Below, in pieces: positions 48,513 through 60,152 of a stretch of 64,000 nt of DNA (position 1 is its first letter; each line of letters begins with the position of its first letter). The stretch spans positions 24,406,501 to 24,470,500 of the forward strand of contig NC_083383.1 in assembly GCF_031755915.1 (NCBI RefSeq), given 5' to 3'. A program made the translations under genes and the position numbers. The notes under the pieces were generated by a model that was not told the origin of the DNA, ran no database searches, and saw nothing but the letters and a program-made list of their open reading frames with translations. The DNA is from Ziziphus jujuba. Its lineage: Eukaryota > Streptophyta > Magnoliopsida > Rosales > Rhamnaceae.

Positions 48513-50420
48513 TGTAACAACCAATGGTGAATCAGTGTAAAGGCTATGAAGATAAATGTGGGCGAATACAAGGCACTAGGAAGCTATCTGGTGTGTAATT
48601 TCACATTACCTAAATATGGAACAAGAATGATTTAAATGTAAAAATAGTTATTCTCTTAAAAAACCAAGTCCTTTTTATATTAACTTCAAGATTCGAAAGA
48701 CCTTTAAGGTTAATTACACTCTAATAAAAGCAATTTCAAGATGGGTGACCCTCTAAGAAGTTTAAATAAAAAATCACATATTGTCTGAAGTGTGATGATC
48801 AAATCGGGGTCGATATCGGTGGAGCACGAGAATGATGGGGTGTTACTGATTGTATCACAGTCTATACCTAGTCAAAAGTGTGTCAGCGGTGACACTGAAC
48901 TTCAAGAGGAATGTATTTTAAGATATATGAACCCTAGAGGATGTGAGATTAGAATGGGTAAGATCAATGAACAATATATTGAGGTGAATTATAATGACCA
49001 GTGGTGAATTGGTGTAAAGACTATTAAGATAAGTGTAACAACCAGTATGGGCATATATGGAATAGGGGATGATTTAAATGTAATGATAGTCACTTTTATA
49101 ACGTTAAGGTCCTTTTAGAGCAATTGACTCCAAAGTTCAAAAAAACTCCAAAATTAAGCATGCTCAGGCGATAATAATCCAAGGATGGGTGACCTCTTGG
49201 AAGCTGTGAACAAAAAACCATATACCAAGTGTAGTGGCTAAATTATGGATAATATCGATAAAGAATGACAAGTTTGCTAGTGTAGATGGGGTGTTAATAA
49301 TAGTATTAGAGGCTGTATCTGATCATAAATGTGTCTGTGGGGATGCTAGTACCCAAGAGGGCAGATTGTGATGACTAGTGTTGGCAGGTGCAAGAGGCAC
49401 TAGCAGACTACTTGATGTCCAATCCCATATCGTCCAGGTGTGGAATGGAAGATGGTTCAATTATAATGATAGTCACTTTCATAACACCAAGGACTTTTCA
49501 GAGTGATTAGCTTCAGAGTTTGAAAGAACTCCAAAGTTAAGAGTACTCAGACAAGAGTAATCCAAGGATGAGTGACTTCCTAGGAAACTATGAACAAAAA
49601 ATCTCATACCGAATGCGGTGACTAAATTACGGACAATATTGATGAAAAATAACAGGTCCACTAGAATAGGCGGAATGTTACAATAAGTATGGGCAGGTGC
49701 AAGACAATGGCAAGCTACCTTACGGGCAAAGTTTACCTAGTATCTAATCTCACATTGTCGAGGTGCAGAATAGTGATAATTCGAATATAAACATAGTCAT
49801 TTTTTTAACGCAAAAACCTTTTTAGAGAAATTAGCTTCAGAGTTCAAAAAAACTATGGTGTTAAGCGTGCTCTAGTTAGGCGGTCCTAGAATGAGTGACC
49901 TCCTAGAAAGTCCAAATAAAAAATTTCATATCGTCTAGAGTGTGGTGGCCAAATTGAGGATGATATTGGTGGAGCAAGTGATGGGAGTGTTACATAACTT
50001 CTCCTTTTTATATATTCATATATGCATACAAAAATAATCTACTTTTTATATATTCATATATGCATACAAAAATAATCTAAGTATGGGTGATCTCACAGAA
50101 AGTCTAGTATAATCTGGAGTTGTAAAGGCGGTTAGATGATACTTCATCAGATGATTGTACAAAGATTAGATGATTGTACAAGGAAGGTGGTAAGTTATAG
50201 AAAAAAAGAATAGAAAAGAATGATTGTACAATCTTTGAAGCCAGTATGGATAAAAGATCTTCCTATGTTATACTATTCAATCTACTTTATATATATTCAT
50301 ATATGCATACAAAAATAATATAAGTATGGGTGATCTCACAGAAAGTCTCATATAATCTGGAGTACGATGACTAAATTGGAAATAATATTGGTGAAGAAAG
50401 AACGTGATGGGGCATTACAT
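48513..50420 (+). mobile_element. Cassandra-like multi-LTR array with 5S-rRNA-derived sequence
   Basis: Four near-complete and two partial LTR copies lie head to tail: 48513-48846, about 48990-49297, 49367-49682, 49676-49994, then partial ends near 50080 and 50320. Each holds a stretch like the 3' half of plant 5S rRNA: GAACTCCAAAGTTAAG..., then GGATGGGTGACCTCC-type box C. These occur at 48743, 49185, 49568, 49891, 50083 and 50326. LTRs begin TGTAACAACC-like and end GGGGTGTTACA-like. The pieces between LTRs 1-2 and 2-3 are similar to each other and carry TAGTATTAGAGGC (a decayed tRNA-Met primer site) and AAGAGGGCAGA before the next LTR. This is the layout of the TRIM family Cassandra, here with extra LTRs. 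It encodes no protein. Confidence 0.8.
50003..50321 (+). repeat. Tandem and dispersed copies of a 38-bp AT-rich unit
   Basis: A unit containing TATTCATATATGCATACAAA is found twice in tandem at about 50003-50078 and again at about 50285-50321. Each of the last two copies is followed by GTATGGGTGATCTCACAGAA, so a larger segment including a piece of the 5S-bearing LTR was duplicated. Confidence 0.7.
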
Positions 50421-51301
50421 AACTTCTTCTCCTTCTTTATATATTTATATATACATACAAAAATACTTTGGTGGAAAAAATTGTCTATCACATGGAAAGG
50501 AAAAACTGTCTACAGCAGTCAAATTGTGTAAGTCATGTTTATTTTATGCCTGCGAATGGTTGTTGCCTACTATAAGGTGGTTGACTTCGCTTGTAGTAGT
50601 GGATTTGTACATACTTACACATATATATACATATAAGAAATTGTAAATTAATTATAAAAGTGTCCTTCTATTTTAAACTAATTATTTACATCCTTCGTAG
50701 GTTGTTTTAGATTTATGAATGATATTAATCTAAAGTATACAAAGGAAATAATATAAGAGAAAGATGGTGACATTTTGATATTGATGATATTTTTTAAACC
50801 AACCAACTTGTACATATTTAGGTTAAACCTATATTGATGATATTAGAATTAGATTTTTCTTTATCTTTTGTATTGCTATAAGGTTTGTAATTAAGCAATG
50901 TATATATTATTTGATTAAATAGGTTCATTTTATTGTTCACTTTGTCCATATATGTTCATATACAGATTTTAGTAGTTTATTATGTTCATATTTGTTCAGT
51001 AATGCATTTTTTATTGGAATTTTACTATTTGTCACTACTAGCAAATATCATTAATTTATGTTGCAAATTTGAATTGAGTATTTAGTTTTATTTTTCTTTA
51101 TATTAAAATTCTAAAAATAAACTATTTAATTATAATTATTTAAATTGTCATCTAAAATACAGATTCCACCAATAATCGTTGATCACCATAACAAGTAGCA
51201 TTTTTTAATTAATTTTAGTTATTAAAGCAACCTGTTAAGTGATAAAGGAAATCCCAATTTTACAATCATTACTTCCATCTAACATGAGTTTAACTCTCTC
51301 A

Positions 51302-51333
<32 letters not shown>

Positions 51334-52686
51334 AAAGTCATTCACCAGTGTATATATATTTATATATGATATCCTCCTTAGACTTTGACATAGTTTCAAT
51401 TTGCCCATTCCCTAAATTCTTTTTACAGCTTCTGAAAATTGATCGGTTATTATTCAAATTGATTGTTTTTATTTCTAAAATGATTACAATATTTCAAAAT
51501 ATTTATAAATTTTTTTTAACACCACACGCATCTATGAATGATAAGAGCATGTCACTTCAAAAATTAGAATTTTTTAGGAAAATTGAAATAAAAATGAATA
51601 AATTTATTGTACAAAAACTCTTACTAATATCAAATGATTTTATAAAAATTGCAATAAACAAAATAATTTAAAGGTTGTTTTAATGCATAGACAATTATGA
51701 TTTAATAAAAAGAAATTCATGACTTAAAGAAAATAGTAGAAATTTATATAAATGGTAAAATAAGGACAAAAATAAAAACTTGCTGGAAAATGAATTTACT
51801 ACAAGACAATGGATGTCTACAAAACTGCATAGAGATTTTAAGAGAAAGTTTTATAATGGAGTTTTGTTGTATGGAGGGGATCACTCTTCATGTTGTAGTA
51901 GTTTCATTTTATACGCTTTTTACTGCTGTGCTGAATATGGAAATTCTTTAAAAAATCCTGCTAGCATTAATCTTAATTCCATAATCTTTTATGGAGGAAA
52001 TTAAATCCATTTCGAATTTGAATTCAAATTATAGACATAAAAAGTCAGCTAGCTTCAAATAATAATAATAATCATAATAATAATAATAAATATTAAATTA
52101 GATGGTACGTCCATGTTTATCCCCAGACACATGTTTGATTACTAAGGCTGAAATGTTTTCCACGATCAACCAGTTCAAGTACTCTCACTTGTTTAGATCT
52201 GTCACATATCATTATATACGGTCTGGCTCTGTCTCACACACACATATATATCTTAATTTCTCTCTTCTTTTTTTCTTTTTTTTTTATTCAGTGAATTTTT
52301 ATTTTATTTTATTTTATATGTATTCGTAATTGTCCTAATGACCTAGTTCCTAAGGAAACTCCTTATTTTAAGACCCAAAAAAAAAAAAAAAAAAAAAAAA
52401 GTTGCAGATAATGTTATCAGTTTTTCTTTCCTTTATTTTCGAGCTTTAAATTGATCAACTGCTAAAACGTGTTCAATGTTTTTCAAAATAACCATGACTA
52501 TTTCTATTTCAGACCCACCAAATCAGGATCTCTAGGATACCCAACTCATTCACTTAACTTTCTTTCATTTTTCTTGCAGAATTCTATATAGATTTATCTT
52601 CTATATAGATTTATCTATTAACTTTTTTCTCATCAGATTACAACTACTTCATCTAATTAAGAGCTGGTAAATTTACAGGATTAATC
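50421..52686. other. AT-rich spacer and promoter side of the transporter gene
   Basis: It contains (TA)n at 51301-51329, an AAT/CAT microsatellite at about 52061-52089 and a poly-A run at 52377-52400. A TATATAC box at 52213-52219 with a CACACACA run downstream is a candidate core promoter. An acceptor-like TTTCTTGCAG at 52571-52580 suggests a 5'-UTR intron. No other gene was recognised. Confidence 0.45.
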
Positions 52687-55600
52687 ATGTGCAACCGTGA
52701 TCAAGCTCAAATGGTATTTTTTATACGTGTGTTTGTGTAGATATACATATATGCATATATATTGTGTTGAGATTTTGTATTGAATGCTATATATATGCAA
52801 TGTAAATCCAGGAAACTATTGAAAGTGGAAATGGAAGCACTTCTGAAGTATCAAGCAGAGAAGAGCAATTTGACATCAATAGCTGGTTGCCCATAACAGC
52901 TTCAAGGAAAGCAAAATGGTGGTATTCAGCTTTCCACAATGTTACAGCTATTCTTGGTGCAGGAATACTTGGCTTACCATTTGCCATGTCACAACTTGGC
53001 TGGTACATATACATTAAAATTTTACATGCTTATTTCATTTTTTTACTACCAATATATTTTCATTTTGATTCCCAATTTTCTTTCAAAAAGACCAATGAAA
53101 TTTAAAAGTACTAATAAATTTTCTTTCATTTATGCATATGATATTTCAGAAACATATAGATATACAGTCTAAATCAATTTTTTTTTTTTTTTTCGTTTGC
53201 TATATAGGATCCCTGGAATTGCAATGATTGTGATATCTTGGTTGATAACTTTTTATTCATTTTGGCAACTAATCGAGTTACACGAAGCAGTTCCCGGCAA
53301 GCGATTCGATCGGTATCATGAATTAGGGCAACATTGTTTTGGACAAAGTCTTGGGTACTGGATAATAATGCCTCAACAAATGACTGTTCAGGTGGCTACC
53401 TCCATTGTTTACACAGTCACAGGTGGAAAGTCATTGAAGAAGTTCTTTGATCTTCTTGTTCCAAGCATGAGTAATGTTAGACAAACATATTACATCCTCT
53501 TCTTCACCTGTGTTCAATTTTTCATCTCCCAGACTCCCAACTTTAATTCTTTGAAATCAGTTTCCCTCCTTGCAGCTATTATGTCTTTTGGGTACGTATA
53601 AGAACATTATAATTTTTTTCTTGGTTACTGTTTTGCTTCCTTATATTATATGTTATATATATTTATATGAGAAGTGAAAACAGTAAGACATGTACTTGTC
53701 AAATTACCATTCCTTACCAAAAAACTTAAGCTGAGATGGGGAGGTGGATTTCGTTATTACATTTGTACTTTTTTAACACTCGTCTCAATTGTAAGCATGA
53801 TTATTTTCTAGATTTTTTTTTTTTTATATCCTTATATATGATTCTTTTAGATAAAATTGTCAAGTTTTAAACAAACAATCTTATCAATCTCATATTCTGA
53901 TACTATAGTGAACTATACTATTATTTTTAAAAATTTAAATTAATGTATAAATGAATTTAGAGTCGCGGTTGTTTTTAAAATTTTGTTAATAATTGTATTT
54001 GTTACACGTAAATTTTTTCAATTTTATTAGTTTGCTTCCTCACATAAAAAGCTCCTAGGTTTTTAATGAGGGTCAAAAATGTAAACTATGTCATACATTA
54101 AATGTCTTTAATTTCCTTATTAAGTTTTCTTTTATTCTGAAAAGGGAAATAAAGCTTAGTACTTATTAAACGTTAGAGTCTCTGCCATTCAAAATACTTT
54201 TAAACATAACTCTCAAAACTCTCATCCACTGTATGTAACATAAATCACATAAAAAAAGAAAACAAATAACGTTCTTTTATTTATTTAAAAAATTTCTGTC
54301 TTTGAATTTTTTTTTCTTATTATAGAAGTGTATTTCCTTTGAATCTTATAAATATATTTCTATTGTTTTTTTATATTGTATGCTTAATTATTATTATTAG
54401 AACTCTTTTCATGTATATATTGTTCACAAAATTAAATGTTAATTATTGATCATATGATTTTTTTTGAATTTATAAAAATGCTTTATATTTTACTTTTTCT
54501 TTTTATCATAAGTAGCGGCGGACCCACGTGAGGTCCAGGGAGCAATGCCCCCTCAATTTTTTTTTTTTAATTTTTTTTTTTTCAAAATTTTCATTTATTT
54601 TACTAATTTTCCCTATATAGCCGTGCTGTGCCCACTCCATCCCACATATGGGCTTGCTTTTTTAGTAATTTTCTATCATTTACCTACATTATTATCATTT
54701 TTGATTTTTGCACATCTCTTTTTATTTTTCTTATCTATCCACTTTTTATTTTTCCTATTTCACTTATACAAAATTTTATCATGCTTTTAGAGTTTATATT
54801 TTGTAATACTTATTAGAAATTTCTATATCATGCTATTTAATTAATAGTTAATATAAAAATAGATTTATAATTCAAATTAGAAATATATTTTTTAACATTA
54901 TAATATTTATTTAATTACTCTTGGTTTATATGGAAATTTATATAAACTGTTGGCTTTAATGAAAAAAAAATTTTATTACTTTTTTCATTTTTATAACTTA
55001 TTTTTGTAAGAAATTTTATATATTTAAAATATATGTTAAAAATTGGAAGAGCTATGATGAGATATCTATAAATAAAGCATTCATTTTATGACCACTAGGG
55101 GATTATGTTGAAACATATACTTTTAAAAGGATTTTGTTAGAGTTTAAAATATAATATATATATATATATATGTATATTAAAAAAATTGTTTTAGCCAATA
55201 TCCTAATTAGTTGGATTTTAAAATAATTAAATTTGTTGTATTTCAACTTATGTAATTATTTCTTTAAATCATATATGAGAAAACAATCAATGTATAATAT
55301 AATGTAATGGTGCGCCCCAGGAAAAAAAATTCTAAGTCCGCCACTGATCATAGGGTCTTATTTGCATCATAAATTATAGTTTTTTTTTTTTTTTTTCATC
55401 GTACTTTAATGATCTTTTTGTCATTTTTTTCTTTTTTGGTTCAAATTAAGTTACATTTTTCGTAGTTTAATTTTTGTGCATAATTACATGAAACTATTTT
55501 CTGCTTTTATAGCTAATATCAAATTTTCTTATCATAATGTGTTTAGTATTTATGAATAGATAAAGTTAATTACATAATTTAATTTAAGAATTATATAAGT

Positions 55601-58436
55601 AGCTAAAGTTCTTCAAAAACATAAAGAAACACAATAAAAAAAGAAAAGAAAAGAACAGGTAGCTAGACACTTTTTAAAGAAAGTTTAAATCAAATATGAC
55701 ATCGATAACAATCACATTTTTTCCTGATTAGGTTAAATGATAGCCACATGCAGTTTATTTTTTAAGAAAATACATATAAATGCACAAAAAAGTTCATCTT
55801 TTTACAACTTTTTTTTTCTTTTTCTTTTTCTTTTTTTTCTTTTTTGTTTTTTTTTTTTGGTCTTTCGTTTATGTTTATATTTTTCCCGACCATTAACATT
55901 CTAGCTCCACCCTGAGCTGATGGGAGGTGGGTCAGTGCTCAAGTGTGTATGTGTATATATGGATGCAATTTCGTAATATAAAGTGCTAATTGTATGTATA
56001 TTATATTATGGCACATATATTGTTACAGATATTCAATGATTGCCTTTGTTGCATCTACAATTAGAGGAATTGAACATCACAGAGAAGTTGTACATGGAGT
56101 CAGATCTCATACAACAGCAGGGAAAATATTTGATAGTTTGAATGGAGTAGGAACAGTAGCCTTTGCTTTTGCAGGACACAGTGTGGCCTTAGAGATTCAA
56201 GCCACAATTCCATCAACTCCAAACAATACATCAAAAAAGCCAATGTGGAAAGGTGTTGTGGTGGCTTATATTATTGTGGCCTTCTGCTATTGCTCAGTTG
56301 CAATTTCTGGGTTTTGGGCATATGGCGATGCGGTTGAGGATGATGTCCTCATCTCACTAGAAAAACCTCCTTGGCTCATTGCTCTTGCCAATCTTATGGT
56401 GTTTGTCCATGTCATAGGAAGTTATCAGGTAATTTTGAGATAAAATCAATACTTATAAATGGTAATATTAATTCATATTGGATATAATCCTGTCTCCTTT
56501 ATTGGTCAAAACTGATATAGTAAAAAAGTATCAAAATTTTCTTTATCAACTTTTATATTGTTTTAAAAGTAAGATTTAAAAATGTCTAGTGATTTCGTTA
56601 AAAACATATAGATTCAATTTACTATTTAAAATTTTAGTAGTTAATTAGATTGATATAGGTCACAAATATTTTTTTAAAACTTTGATCTAAAAACAATAAA
56701 ACGATAGACAAAAGAGAGATTTTAATAGTTTTACCATGAAAGTGTCCTGGTAAAAAAAAATTACCCAATATATATTATCTTAAAAATGTGATACCTTTGA
56801 AATGTACAGCTATGGTTAATTTGGTTTGTTTTAGATGCTGATACACGTTTGTATTATAAGTTCAGCTAAAAAGTTCGAAAGATTGTCCATTGAAATTATA
56901 TTTATACTAACAATAAAAAATAAAATTTTATGTTTAAGGTGTTTAGTATGCCAATATTCGACATAATTGAATCCTGTTTGGTACAAAAGATGCATTTTAC
57001 TCCTGGAAGACCTCTGCGAATTGTTGCTCGGAGCACATATGTAGGTAAGCAAGCTAGTTTTCACTGGTTTTTGGTCAATCCTTAAAATTTTTCATATTAA
57101 TAATAAAAACTTTTAACTTTATCTATCGTTGTCCCAAAAAAAAAAAAAAAAACAAAAAAAACAAAACAAAACAACAAACAACAAACAACAAACCTTTCTA
57201 CTCACTGTTAATGTTGCAGTGTTAATTAAAACTAATTGGGATGCTGGTAATATGAATCATATATTGGGCTGGTAATTTTTTTTTTTTTTTTTAACAGCTA
57301 CAGCAGGATTTATCGCAATGTGCATTCCTTTTTTTGGAGGATTATTAGGGTTCTTTGGAGGCCTTGTGTTTTCATCAACATCATATTACGTAAGTTTTTT
57401 TGTGCATATGATATTAACTGTAAAATATGTTCCTCCTTTTCTTTACTTTTTTGGTTACAATTGTTTTATGTATTAATTAATTAGTTGAATTTTTTTGTGT
57501 GTACTTTTGACACATTCAGATGCCTTGCATTATGTGGCTAGTCACCCAAAAACCTCAAAGGTGGAGTTTTCATTGGACTGCATCATGGGTAAGTTTATAC
57601 TTAGATTATAACCTTTAATCTTGATGCTTATTTAAAGAAAAATTATATTTGTCATCAGTTCTCACTTAAAAGTTAATACATAAAACTTTATATCTTTCAA
57701 ACAGTAATGCTACAGCACCACGCTAAACTAATGTGGCAAAATGATAAAATATATAAATTAAATATGGATCAAAAAAGCTTTAGAGGATAAGTGAAATTCA
57801 ATACAAGCTAATAAAAAAGGATTCTTCATAAACAGCTTAATGCTTAGCATTATTTTGTATAATTGATTGCATGTAGATGGCCGAATTTAAGTTTCGTACG
57901 TATATATATTTTCTAGATTAAAATCACTTATACAACTCTTTTAAAATTAAAATTGTAAGGAAAGAAGGATATAAAGATAAATATGAAATTTAAAATGATG
58001 TGTTATGATATATTGGGAAAGAGTAAACATAATCATTTCTGGGACCCAAATATGAGGTTCATATGTACGTGTTTATGGAGTACGATATTCATATATTCCC
58101 AAAGTTCTAGAATTTTTTTCTTTAAAGAATATGTTAACAAGTCAATTAATTAGTTCAAACTAAAAATCTAAAAATCTAGTTGGGTATGACAATTTTTAAT
58201 ACATACTTGCTACATCTAGATTTCCAGTTCTATAATATTGGAATTATGTTATCAAATTTCATTATTAATTGACTGTATAGGCGTGCAATTAATCGACTGT
58301 TTATATTCCTTAGCAATATGTGCATGGTGAATTTCAGATCTCGATCATCTTTGGGGTCCTGCTTGCAACTCTTTCACCAACTGGTGGATTTCGACAAATT
58401 ATCATATCTGCCAAGACTTACAAATTGTTTTCTTAA
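52687..58436 (+). CDS. LHT-type amino-acid transporter, 8 coding exons
   Basis: Exons are 52687-52713, 52812-53002, 53208-53591, 56029-56428, 56939-57044, 57298-57389, 57520-57588 and 58338-58436. All joins are in frame with GT-AG introns, giving 455 residues; Arabidopsis LHT1 has about 446. The family (amino acid/auxin permease, AAAP) carries neutral and acidic amino acids with protons across the plasma membrane. Family blocks: [20 protein letters not shown] and [18 protein letters not shown] (first membrane segment) near residues 36-73, then [92 protein letters not shown] and a C-terminus ending KTYKLFS. Hydrophobic segments fit the family's ten or so helices. The first coding exon is only nine residues. 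The third intron (2437 bp) holds a hAT element. Within LHT it may be an LHT-like rather than LHT1 orthologue; the substrate is not decided by sequence. Confidence 0.93.
54505..54512 (+). other. 8-bp target-site duplication, left copy
   Basis: ATCATAAG here matches ATCATAGG at 55347-55354 in 7 of 8 bases. Eight bases is the hAT signature. Confidence 0.8.
54513..55346. mobile_element. Non-autonomous hAT element (MITE-like, 834 bp) in transporter intron 3
   Basis: The left end reads TAGCGGCGGACCC and the right end, reverse-complemented, CAGTGGCGGACTT: terminal inverted repeats matching 9 of the first 11 bases. The 8-bp flanking duplication fits hAT transposases. The interior is AT-rich with a TA-repeat near 55150-55170 and encodes no transposase. 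It depends on an enzyme from elsewhere. Confidence 0.85.
55347..55354 (+). other. 8-bp target-site duplication, right copy
   Basis: ATCATAGG matches 54505-54512 except for one base. Confidence 0.8.
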
Positions 58437-59323
58437 TACGCTAAGTAGATTGGTTGCATATATTTTTTATCTTGTTGTTTGAAGGAACACTTCAGAATTA
58501 GAATTAGTATTAGAATGCATAGTATATGTGAAACTGTGATGGAAGCTAGGATAGATATTAGCGGTTACTTATCCAAAGTTTACTAATCAATTAAGACTCA
58601 AAATTTAGTTTTTTTTTTTTTTTTTTTAAACACCTTCTTTGTATAATGTGTTCTCATGTAAATTCTTAAATCATATATATTCAAATTAATCACAAATTTG
58701 CTCTCATTTGTCTTTATATTAGTCTCCATCGGAACAATACAATAGTTTTATCACTATTTTATCTCGTAAAGATCTAGAGGTTGAATTTATGATGTAATCT
58801 ATATGAAAATGAATTATATAGAAATATTTGACCATTATAAATATCGATAATAGAAGAGTATTTTAATAAACCATCTAATTTATTTTAATTTTGAAAATAA
58901 GAGAAATAATATTTTTATTTCCATTTTAGTTTTCAAAAATTTAAGTATACCAATTTAGTCATTTTTATTCTTAGATCTTTTCATTTGAGTGTTATGTTAC
59001 TGCCTATAATACATTGTATTAGAGGCTACAATACAAGGTTGTTGATAATAGGTTTTCTCAATTTTCTTTCAATTTTTTAGTATTGTGTGAATCAACAAGC
59101 CTATTGAAGCCTTTGTTGTTCTATTTTGTATGATTATTCTTTCTCTTACCTTGTGCATTTACATCAATTCTCCTATCTTCAATAGAAAAAAAAATAATTG
59201 TATTTATGAAAATACATGCCTCGTAATTAATTATATTGCAATAACATTCAAGTTATGAGCATATATGTCACCAATTTTAAGTAATAAAACTATTGTTTTC
59301 TCGAAAGAACAGGAAAAAAAAAA

Positions 59324-59358
<35 letters not shown>

Positions 59359-60132
59359 ATTGCAGACAGATATGTATACATATTTGGTATTTATTTATTG
59401 AAAATTTACCAAATTTAGCACTCTATATGACTAAATTCAAATCAAAGATAAATTTAAAAGCAAATAGATACAAAACATCATAGTAATTTGGCCTATCTAC
59501 TCTTGCTTTTTGCACCAATATATATTCCCCTTTTTTTATTTTTTTATTTTTTTGGTGATGTTGGGGGTGGAACCCATATATATTCAATCCCAACAACCAA
59601 ATATGAAGGGGTAAAAAAATCCAAATAGTAGTGTGAAAATGAACTTTCTTAAAACTATAGGGATAGACTTTTTTAATTTTAAAAAAAAAATATCTTACTC
59701 TACTCTAAATTTTTTGGATAAATTATAAAAACCTTTATTTAAGTAAATTTTATCACTTTTTTAATTAATGAGTACATCTTAATTTAAATGCAAAATTACA
59801 ATTTTTTTACCCTAATAACCTTCCACTCATTTTTATATTTACTTCTTGCTTTCGTAGAACAATTTCAGTCTTAAGCCCAGGTATTAATGTATTAATGTTT
59901 CCCAAGCAATTTACTCGGTAGATAATTATTTCATTCCATAATTTATACTTTTTTTTTTTTTAAATAGCAAAAAAGCTATAAATTTTTAATAAATTTAATC
60001 CATTTATCTTTATTTCTTAAAAATATCAGTGAAAAAAAAAAAAAATTTCCGCTTTTTACCAAAGAAAACAAAAGTAGCTATTTTGGGGGATAAAATGGAA
60101 GAGTCAGAGAAAAATCTCAATTTGTAAACGAC
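58437..60132. other. Intergenic spacer between transporter and plastid gene
   Basis: It holds the transporter 3' end, a poly-A plus (GA)n microsatellite at about 59313-59358, and poly-T/poly-A runs. No further gene was recognised. Confidence 0.5.
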
Positions 60133-60142
60133 CCACGCGTGG
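60133..60142. promoter_or_regulatory. Perfect 10-bp palindrome CCACGCGTGG just upstream of the start codon
   Basis: CCACGCGTGG ends 10 bp before the ATG at 60153. It contains CACGCG, a core seen in ABA coupling elements and CGCG boxes. Being so close to the ATG it could lie in the 5' UTR. A regulatory role is inferred only. Confidence 0.35.
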
Positions 60143-60152
60143 CGTTCACAGA

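Noticed and set aside
48743..50340. 5S rRNA genes
   Set aside because: Only the 3' half of 5S is recognisable in each unit, it is diverged, and it sits inside LTR-like repeats with primer sites. These are 5S-derived retroelement LTRs, not rRNA genes.
48513..50420. CRISPR-like array
   Set aside because: Units are 300-440 bp, diverged and LTR-like, with no short identical repeats and unique spacers, and the host is a plant.
59265..59483. 72-codon frame across a poly-A and GA repeat
   Set aside because: Its protein is made of Lys/Arg-Glu runs from the microsatellite, with no family resemblance.
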